The translations under genes were made by a program, and so were the position numbers. Shown piece by piece: positions 41,301 to 51,515 of a stretch of 64,000 bases of DNA. The stretch's first letter is position 1, and every line of letters starts with the position of its first letter. The DNA comes from Salminus brasiliensis (Eukaryota; Chordata; Actinopteri; Characiformes; Bryconidae): positions 21,875,925-21,939,924 of the forward strand of contig NC_132878.1 in NCBI RefSeq assembly GCF_030463535.1, written 5' to 3'. The notes under the pieces were generated by a model that saw only the letters and a list, made by a program, of their open reading frames with translations, searched no databases and was not told the origin of the DNA.

Positions 41301-44300
41301 ATTTTTAAGCTTTTATTTTTTGGTGGAAATCATGGAGCCCTGCTGTTTGTTATTATTGACGTCTATTTAGCTGGCATGCTCAGCACTTTTGATTTCTTAC
41401 TGACACATTAAAATATATATATATATATTGAAAATTGAGAAAATAAAACACAAATTCATTCAAGGATCATGAGACAGTATGCACTGTGAATCACGTACTG
41501 ACAAACACTATAATGGTTTACATTGTTCTGTTAAAAAACTCTAGATTCAAGATTCACCAGATTAGGAAAGAATATTCCTTGCACTACTCCTGATATGTTT
41601 TACCAGGGTGTAGCCAGCCAAGCAGGTGTGGGTGGGTCTTTTGTCCTCAAATATAGACCTTTTAATTACGGACGCAGCATTCCTTATATCGGTGGGCCTT
41701 TGAACTTGAGACTATTATTCTATTATTAGCCACAGCAATTTGGGGCTTCCTTTGTGCTCTGCAGTTGACTAGTACTACTATCAGCTGCATAGTTTTGGAC
41801 ACACATAGTAATGATATTTCAGACAGTTATAGTTTAGTTTGTATGTTGCAGTTGTTATGATGGAGTTGGCAGCCATTTGGGAACAGCTAATAAGAAAATA
41901 CAGGAAATAGAGAGCTTAAATAGACTCACTCTCTCTTATTTTCAGTAGAGCTGTTCTACATTCTGTAGAACATATTTTGTCTGTTTAAGGTAGATCAACC
42001 TAGTGACCCCCCCCAAACTATGTGAAGATGCCCCTGATTTATTGACTTGTTTGATTACTTGTTTTACTAGACACTGCAGTTTTGCTTGGCAATTTGTGTT
42101 TAACAAGAATAAAAGATTCAGGTAGCCTGTTTTTACATTAAACCTCTTGGTCTACTGCACTACTGGACAGACTCATGACTGTGTGTTATGCACTGACTGA
42201 GTCGTCACGGTTTGGCGCAGGCGGCTGCTCCTCTGTGTTAGCTGGCTGTGTACGAAGCTTTTGCGAACTTGTGCGCGTCTGTTCCCATCCATGTGCTGAC
42301 AGGAAGTACTAATCCTTTCCGTGGCTAAATCCTGGGTTTTTTTTTATTCTCTTTCTGTCTCTCTTCCTCTCTCTCTCTCTCTCTCTCTCTGTCTCGCTTC
42401 TGTCATGTGGATATGTAGGGAGGATTATAAAGCAGGCATGCAGAGGAGGAGTGGGATGGCAGGGCTTACATAAAAACCCAAAGGTTTTGACCAGAACCAG
42501 AATATCGGGATTGGCCAGTGATGATGATAAACACGATATGTCAGAGCGTGTGTATGGGACGGGTGGGATGGGGGGATTAGGAGGGGAAGTATTTTGGGGA
42601 CATGTGTCAGTGTGACAGAGATTACAGCCTAAATCATTCATTCACTGTTTATGTGTTTGCTGATTCATTAGTTTATTATACTATACATGGATCCTGATTT
42701 GTAAAGAGGTGATCATATCCTGACATCTTTACATATTTACAGCAAACCGCTGTTATATTTAGTGGGTTTATTGTCCTCAGTTTCCCAATACACAGACCTA
42801 CAGGGCCTCCAATAAAGGTGGGAAAGGATTTGAAGAGAGCATTCAGTAGTTCAGTCAGAACATATAGTAATTATCCATATTTTGAATGGAGTGGATAGAA
42901 GTATTCGCTTTTTTGAGAGGGCTGAGGTGATGGAGTGGCTGAACTGGGAAGAACACCATTAAATCTGAAAACTTTTATTTATTAATAATACTACATCTGG
43001 TTAGTATTATTAATACTACAACTAGTCATCAACAATACATACAATTGGTTAGTATTCAGCTTTTAGCGTGTATCTGGAATGCTCTGTTTTATGGAGATGC
43101 ACAGAATTAGAATTTAGTGAAAATCCTTTTTATTAATGTTCGCCCATCTGTTCCTGCTTTGAAAAGATGAAAAGGGGGAATTAAATTGTCACTGCTGATC
43201 CCAAACAAAGGATTATTTTCCTCCAGTTTCTGTTGCAACAGTAGTCCATTATTGTGATATTTACAGTGTTTTGACCTCAATCAGTCAGTGTCGGCCAGTA
43301 CAGTGTTTTGGCAGCATTTTCTGCTTGGATGTATTGTGGCTTATTCATATTTCATCAAATATGCACGCCAGACAGACAGCATACACAGTGAAGAGCTTTC
43401 CAGAAGCATATATAAGCCATACAAACCAGTGGTGTACATCAGTTACATGAAATGTACTTCTCATTCTTACAAAACAACCCCTTTTACCGCCCCTGTTTAA
43501 AAGCAGGGCTTGGATATTTAGATTTAGATTCTAATGAATTTAGTTGCAAAAAAAAAAAAGATGCCCATTAAGCACCCATAATCTACCCCCCCTTCCCCTG
43601 ATCTGTGGGCAGTGAATCAGACAAGCCAGTGTTGTTGTTATTTATTTTGCCTCTTTTGCTTTTTTTCCGTCTTCCGCACCATCTTTTTCCTGATTGAATT
43701 TTTGACGGCCCACCATCTGTTGCCTGCTGTTTGGTGACTGGCTGTTGATGGTGGTGCTTGGCACACACACATGCTCTCACACACACATACAGAAGCACGC
43801 TTCAACCTCCCACTTTCCCTTAAGTGTTGCCCCTCTTCGGTATTGAGATTATGTACTGCAAGTGATCAGCGGGTGTGGGTGTGCTATGAGTAGGCTCAAT
43901 CAAAATATCACCGTCAGGACTACTCAAGCTAAAATGGATGCGACCGGGCCCTTTAAGAGAGCATAATGGTTGTTTTTTTTATCTTTTGTGCTCAGTGCTT
44001 TTCTAGCACGTTTCGTCATATAAGTGGGCAGCAGGTCGAATGGAGTGGAATTGTGGATTGCGGAGGATGCTTGTTAAAAAACAAGGCGACACTCAGAGAG
44101 ACTGGAAAGCGCTAACGCGTATTTCAAATAAAAGACATGCATTCACTGACCACTGATTGGCCTAGAAAAAATAATATGAACAGAATGAAAGCTACAAAAA
44201 TCATAAAAGCATAAAAAATCCATCTCAATAATTAATTTTGTTTGTATTTCAAAATGATGGCCCTAGTTTGAACTGCAGATAGCTGATAAAAGTGAAACTA

Positions 44301-47300
44301 AGAGAGAAACCATTCTCACATTCTCACCTCTGCTGATTACACACATGCTTCAATTTCAATATCAGATCCGTGGTGGAGTTATGAAATAACTGATTTTTAG
44401 GAGGAGGAACATCAGGAACGTCTGAAGCCCCTCCCCTCTAATCTAACGTCCTATAGATTTCATCCTTACCTTGTTCACATTTCTTCACCAAGTCTGCGCA
44501 ACCCTCCACCTCCTTGTCACCTCTATTTTAATCCTGTCATCTATCATTCCTGGCTCCATATCTCAGATCAGGTAGAAATATATAATATACATATACTATA
44601 TCAGGAAAATGTTAGAACACCCTATGCTCTAATAGCTGATATTTCCCCCCTTAGCTAAAATAACTTCAGTTAGACATTTTCTGTAACGTAATACCAGTCT
44701 TTGAAAAGCAGCCCCAAACCATGATATATCCACCTTCAGGCTCCATGCCTCAAATGATGTGTCTAGGTTACGACAAACATGTTCTCTAAATAATTCAGCT
44801 TTGGATTCATTTGTCCAAAGCACATTGTTCTAGCTGTCTTGGTCTTGGTTTAGCTGTCCTTTGTAGATCCCCTGATGACATTTGTTGGTCTGCTGTTGGA
44901 CTGAACTTTTTAGGATGACCTGACCTGGCCATGTTGGTAGTTGCACAAATTATTTTGCGGAGAGCAGAACAGCTGATTTTTAAGTGTTCTGAGATCTGAA
45001 ATCCCTTCCCAGACTCTCCAGCATCTGCAACCAACTCACTTTACCAGTCAAGAGCAAACCAAACTAAATGTCTGAGGTTTAAATAAGACCTCTAATGACG
45101 TTCTAATCATCTGCAGCTAATGTAAGTAGTAATAAATGTGGGGGTGTCCTAGCTTTACCTCACAGTAAAAGAGTATTTTTTAGTAATGACACTAAAAAAA
45201 ATATTTCCTTAAATACATTTTATTGGTTTAGTTATATTACCTCCATATATTGTTATCTGATATTCATTCTGTTTAAATATATAAAAAACAACAAAGGTTT
45301 TCATGGGGTGTCTTAACTTTTTCACATAACTGTATTGTGTATCCCTAATACTGAATAGCATGTTTAAAAATCAACAACTTAAAAATAAAAGGCTCACATT
45401 TGGACAGTAAATAAACAACCCATTTTAAATCATGAACACCAAACTTCATTACTCAAATGGTGATGAGAAGTGGGAGGTGGGTCAGATGTAGTGAAATTGT
45501 GTTTTGCAGAGGATGCTTGTTGAAAATGGGGCAATCACGAAGCATCCTGTATTAAAAAGGGGGCACACCCATTGGCTGCAGGGATGCGGGCAGCCTGTAT
45601 TAGTTGTTTCGAGCTCCAGCGGGTGGGATGCTCCTCTGACCTTCAGCAGCTGCTGACCGCAGACCGTGATATTGTTTCCTCTCCCCAACTGGCTGCCTTT
45701 AATGTCCCCATTTTTAGTTTGTTTTGTCGCGCCAGCCCTGTAAAGCACATCTACCCACGCAGCTATAAAGTCTACCATTTTGTTTCTATGGAGTGCTTTG
45801 CTTGGGACGGTTGCTATAATGGAGTCATTTTCTTTATTGTTGTTTGTCTGTCCTGCTGGCCATATTTCCTGGAATGCTTTAAGTGGAGTGAGTCAGGGCT
45901 TGTTTTTTTTTTTTGGATAATCTTTTTGTAGCATTCTCTCCAGGCTTCAAACGGTACAAATTTTGAATTTGCACAGGAGCTTTTTTTTACTGATGTAACA
46001 AAACCCATGACTTGTTTTCTTTGTGTTGTCAGCGTGGAGGGTTAAGTACCTTTAGGCTATGTGATGATTACACTGGCGTCACTCAATCTGGTGCCATCTC
46101 CCTTTCTCCCTCTCTCCCTTTCGCTCTCTCTCTTTTAAAGAGGCACGCTGGGTTCCTTGCGGCTGCAGCTGCGGCTCCGTGACGAGACCGTCCTGCTGTC
46201 CAGCCATTACCAGCCACTCACTGAGCTACTGAGGCAGTCCGTTGGGACTCACCTCAATGTGAGTCTGAGTCATTAACATATTCCACCCCCAACAAGAGAC
46301 TATTCAGGGTTATAATTCTAATTTTAGATGTAATAGTTTCTGATTCTATTTATAGGAATTGAGGTTGTTTATTTCCCCTGATGATATGATGAGTGATAGA
46401 AGGTCATAACCAGTTGGCCAGCTTTAATATTTTGCTTATTTTTTATGTACAAATGTCATCATACATACAAAATTAGAGTTTTAGATATAAAACTGTACTA
46501 TACTAAAATATAGTATGTAATATGTATGAGCAAATGAGAGCTAAAATAACGTTTTGTAAGTGTTAAAATTGGATTCTTGTAATCATGGCATCATTATAGT
46601 TAATTAAATAAGTCTACATTTGTGTAAATTATCACTGTTAGCAGCCAAGACCACCAGCTGAAATTTTATTTTATGCCGATTTCTGTTGACTTTTGTAACC
46701 AGGCACTATGCGCCATTATGGAGCAACTAGAGCAGAAATAACAATAGCAATGTTTTAGGTTATATTAATTAGATGTTTTTTTGCCACAAATGTAAACGGT
46801 GTATTTGTATTTTCTTTTTCTTTTCTTCTTTGGCTTTCATTTAAAGGAGACATTAGTTGTTGTTTTAATTTAACAACAAGAAAGAATCTGTACTATACAG
46901 TCTGTACTGCACACCCATTTAGAGATTGTGAGATAGAGATTCACCAATTGTGATTTAGGGCTTTTCATGTCAGCTTAGCAATATCTAAAGACTTTTTATA
47001 TCCATAACCATGCAATTCTATTACACATATTTGACATATAACGACTGTGTGCATCATAGGGCAACTGGCCTGATCTGATCATGCTAATCGATGAGACGAC
47101 AACCTCAGAGAACAGACAGGAAGTAGCCAATAACCTGGTAAAGCTCTTTCTGGGTCAAGGGCTAATTAAGGAGTTCCTGGATGTGCTGTTCAAACTGGAA
47201 CTGGAAAAGACAAGTAGGCACACAAACAAACCTATTTTAACAACACACAGTTTTAGGTTGTTAGTCATAACCGATTAATCTTCACTCTTTGTTTGTCTGT

Positions 47301-50300
47301 TCCTCAGCTGAACCCAACACAATATTCAGAAGCAACTCTTTAGCTTCCAAATCCATGGAATCCTTTCTAAAGGTAATTATAATAATATTATATAATAATA
47401 TAATAATTATAATAATAAATGTATTACAGGTGATTCTAAGTTTTAAAAAGTAAAATTGAAACATTAATGCACATTAACCAGTAGCTGGTGAAATTCTCCC
47501 TCTGTCAGATGTTATATGCTAAAACCCATTTTGTTCTGTGCTGTTAGGTGGCCGGAATGCAGTATTTACACAGGCTTCTGGGGCCCATTATCAGTCGCAT
47601 TTTTGAGGAGAAAAAGTATGTGGAATTGGATCCTAACAAGGTGGAGTTAAAAGAAGCAGGGTAAGAAAAATAATGGAGCAATAAGAAACTAATTCAAGGA
47701 GCTGTACAGAACAATCTGCCTTATGGGAGAATCTGCCAAACCTTCCCTCTTTTCCTAGTGTCTTAGTATACATTGGAAAAAGTGATTATTGAATTTACTT
47801 GATTTAGCAATCTATTTCACATGAATCGTAAACATAGTAAAGTGCCACTTTTACTGGCAGACACACAGTACGAAATGTCTCAGAAACCAAGCCATGAAAA
47901 ACAAAGGTATTTGTGGCCTCATAAATGTCTTTCACACATACAATAACATGATATATTGTATAATGACATGAATGGGCCTCACCAAGCTTCTACAGGGAAA
48001 GCGCTTGCAAAGCAAACACATAGCCTCCTTCCTCTCATCCTTCTCTAGTGTCTGGAGGACTCTTTCAATAGCCCAAGAACTAATACCCTGTCAAGAGCTA
48101 CACCTGGGCTCGCTTGAGGTTGAGTGGCGCTACACACGGGATCTGTGGTGTCTTAGATCAAGTCTATATTCGAAGTGTGGCTGCTTGACACTATAGACAA
48201 GTGATTCTGTCCAACAATTCAGATTTAGAAAAGTTTAATAACAAACAGTAACCTTATTTAACCTACTAAATCTGGACAGTGACAAATGTATGATGATTGT
48301 TAAATAAGTCACATTTGCGGTTGAAGGTGCACAGGACTACACCGTCTACACACAGAATCAGACGTGATTCAGCAGAGTTCCAGTTTGCTTCAGTCGTACC
48401 TCTCTGAGCTCCTGACTGCTATCCTGCAATCAGCCTCCTACTGCCCCCTGCTGCTTTGTCAAGCCTTCCAGCAGCTCTACCATCGAGTGCAAGCACGCTT
48501 CCCAGATCCAGAGTACAGGGTATGTGCCAAATAGTTGTTTTGACTTTTGCAAAAATAATTTATCATATACTTTGTCAACTGTTGTAATATAATATTAAGT
48601 TCCAGATCAATCTGACAAAACAGTAGCATAAGATTTAGGCCTTCAGTGTTTATCTGTTATTAGTGTACAGCAGTTTTTTATGCTTTATTGAAATTGTTAT
48701 ATCATTATCTGTAATTAACCTTATGCGGAAATAAAGTATTTGTTTCAGATTTGTTTTGTTGGTGTGCTAATGGAAGATTTGTCTAATGATAATTCTCATC
48801 TCTTGTCACAGTTATAGCTCTGTCTCTTGCTTTGCCCTCACAGAAAGTGAAGTTCATTGCCGTGACCAGCTTCCTGTGTCTGCGCTTTATCTCTCCTGCC
48901 ATCATGTCTCCCAAGCTCTTCCATCTGCGGGAGAAACATGCAGACGCCCGTACCAGTCGTACCCTTTTGCTGCTGGCTAAGGTATGCTCTGTTATGCTCC
49001 TTGAGTAGTGTTTTAGAGTCGTTTACTGCTCTCAGTATGACTCATATCTTAATTTGGTTTGGTGTTTTACACTGTAATATTAACTGTTGGTGTAGGGCAC
49101 TCAGTATGACTCATATCTTAATTTGGTTTGGTGTTTTACACTGTAATATTAACTGTTGGTGTAGGGCACTCAGTATGACTCATATCTTAATTTGGTTTGG
49201 TGTTTTACACTGTAATATTAACTGTTGGTGTAGGGCACTCAGTATGACTCATATCTTAATTTGGTTTGGTGTTTTACACTGTAATATTAACTGTTGGTGT
49301 AGGGCACTCAGTATGACTCATATCTTAATTTGGTTTGGTGTTTTACACTGTAATATTAACTGTTGGTGTAGGGCAATTAGCATGACTCTTATCCAGGTTT
49401 TGTTTGGTGTTTTACACTGTAATATTAACTGTTGGTGTAGGGCAATTAGCATGACTCTTATCCAGGTTTTGTTTGGTGTTTTACACTGTAATATTAACTG
49501 TTGGTGTAGGGCAATTAGCATGACTCTTATCCAGGTTTGGTTTGGTGTTTTACACTGTAATATTAACTGTTGGTGTAGGGCACTTAGCATGACTCTTATC
49601 CCGGTTTGGTTTGGTGTTTTACACTGTAATATTAAAAGTTGGAAACAATACCATTATGTACCTTCTCCAGATAAGGCCCAAGCCGACACTAGACTAATGT
49701 TTGAGACTGCACTGGATTTGCAGTTGCTCTAGGATTGATTATACAGCAGACTGCATTACAGTGGACTTGCTAATTCTTTAAAATTGTTTTTGATGAATGA
49801 GACCACAGTTTGTGCTTTTCTATAAAATGACCTGTTTTAGTCATTCTGTACAGGTCATGATCAAATAAATAAAAAGGTCTTCTACCATGTTTGTTTCCAG
49901 GCTGTGCAGACCATTGGCAATCTTGACACCCTGGTCTGTTGCTCTAAGGAGCCATGGATGGTCCCTCTGCAGCCCGCCATCCAACAAGGCATCGCCCAAC
50001 TGAAAGACTTTATTACTCGGCTGGTCAGCTGCCATGATTCGGAAGGTGAGCTGCACTAAATGAGTAATTACACTGAAAAAATCGAATCAGGCTCGCTGGG
50101 GTTCTGGAGGCTCATTCCAACATGTCACATTTGATCAAGCCGCAGATGTGTCACCCCTCAACCATAGTGCATGAAACTATTCTTTTTTTTGCTCAGTCAT
50201 ACATGCTTTTCCCAGTTTTAAGGTTTATTCTTATAAAACAGAGTAGGTTCAGTACCCCAGTCTTTTAACATACTGTCAATAAACACAGTAAAACTATACA

Positions 50301-51471
50301 CATAGTAAAGTAAATATGCATGACTGTGTATTCACTTCTTTCCACTAGATCTTGGTATACAAAGTCGAATGAGTCTGCAGTGTGGCACCATGGAGAAAGA
50401 AGGCTTCCTTTTCCTCCATAAGACCAAAGACAAGTGCATGCCTATGACATCTCCTTTTAAGAAGTACTATGTAACTCTCAGCAAAGACACTCTGTCTTAT
50501 TCACGAACACAACATTCCAAGGTGAGCGTGTGGCATCAGTCATTTCCGTTTCTCAGTCCTTCTGATAACAGACTTCTCATTGATCTTCTTAGAGCTTAGC
50601 AATAATGACAGATCAATGTGTCTTCTCTAATGGTGTCCATGATGGGTTGAAACAATGCAGAAGAGATCGTTCATCTCTCTGCCGAAGATACGGGCGGTAG
50701 AGAAGGTGGAGGAGAAGTGCTTTGGTAGTGCCAATGTTATGCAGATCATCTCGGGTGAGGATATTGGCCAGCAGGAGACTCTCTACCTGGACTGCAAGGT
50801 ATGTAGAGAATGGAACAGAGAACAAGACTCTCACTGATGCCAAATATTTATCTGTCTCTGTTTCACTCTCTCTCTTTCACTGTCTCCCATCTTCTTTTGC
50901 TGTAGAGTGTAAATGAACTGAATCAGTGGCTGTCAGCCTTAAGGAAGGCGTGTAGTCACAACATCAACACAATGAGCAGCTATCACCCAGGCATTTACAA
51001 AGCTGACAGATGGAGCTGCTGCCACCAAAAGGAGAAAACAGGTACTGCAGCCATTTGAAGTCTGGCATGCCATCCGGTTATTCTGGCCTCCATTTCCCAG
51101 TGTTACTGAAGTGATATTTAAGCAATTTAAGCAACCAATGAAGCACAAATGCAGGACATTGCATGGTTAGTGAAATGAACCCAGTTTAACCTATAACAAA
51201 ATATTCATCCTTTGGTGAAATTTGCCATTTTAAAATAATGAATATGCCATCTATATGCCAGATTTAAAACAGTGGGCGAAAAAAGGTTAAATTGTGCAAA
51301 TTATCATTGTTAGCAACAAGGACAACAAGCTAGTTTAGTTGTGGTCTGAAGTTGATGTGAAAAATGTAGATTTCTATGGACCGTCATTATGACAATTGGC
51401 TGTCTGTTTTGAAATTACATTGCATTACATTACATTACATTGCAGGATCCAAGCACTATGTGCAATACATG

Positions 51472-51515
<44 letters not shown>

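Larger units (their letters stand above)
40979..46140. other. rasa4 intron 8, 5.2 kb
   Basis: Contains an (AT)n run at 41412-41429, a (CT)n run at 42367-42391, a CA-rich stretch near 43762-43800, the second dispersed-repeat copy at 44420-44580, a deleted mariner-type element at 44594-45334 and pyrimidine runs before exon 9. ORFs at 42309-42641 and 45572-45931 have no recognised domain. Confidence 0.6.
46259..48843. other. rasa4 introns 9-13
   Basis: 46259-47059, 47214-47307, 47373-47547, 47661-48326 and 48520-48843. AT-rich; a TAA/TAAT-rich simple stretch is at about 47379-47420. No other element recognised. Confidence 0.55.

Noticed and set aside
49031-49635. CRISPR-like repeat/spacer array
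   Set aside because: Units are contiguous 69-bp copies without unique spacers, in a vertebrate intron.
48938-49732. 264-codon ORF with a repeated 23-residue unit, a possible repeat protein
   Set aside because: It is the 69-bp intronic minisatellite, open only because the unit is a multiple of three; it overlaps rasa4 exon 14 in the wrong frame.
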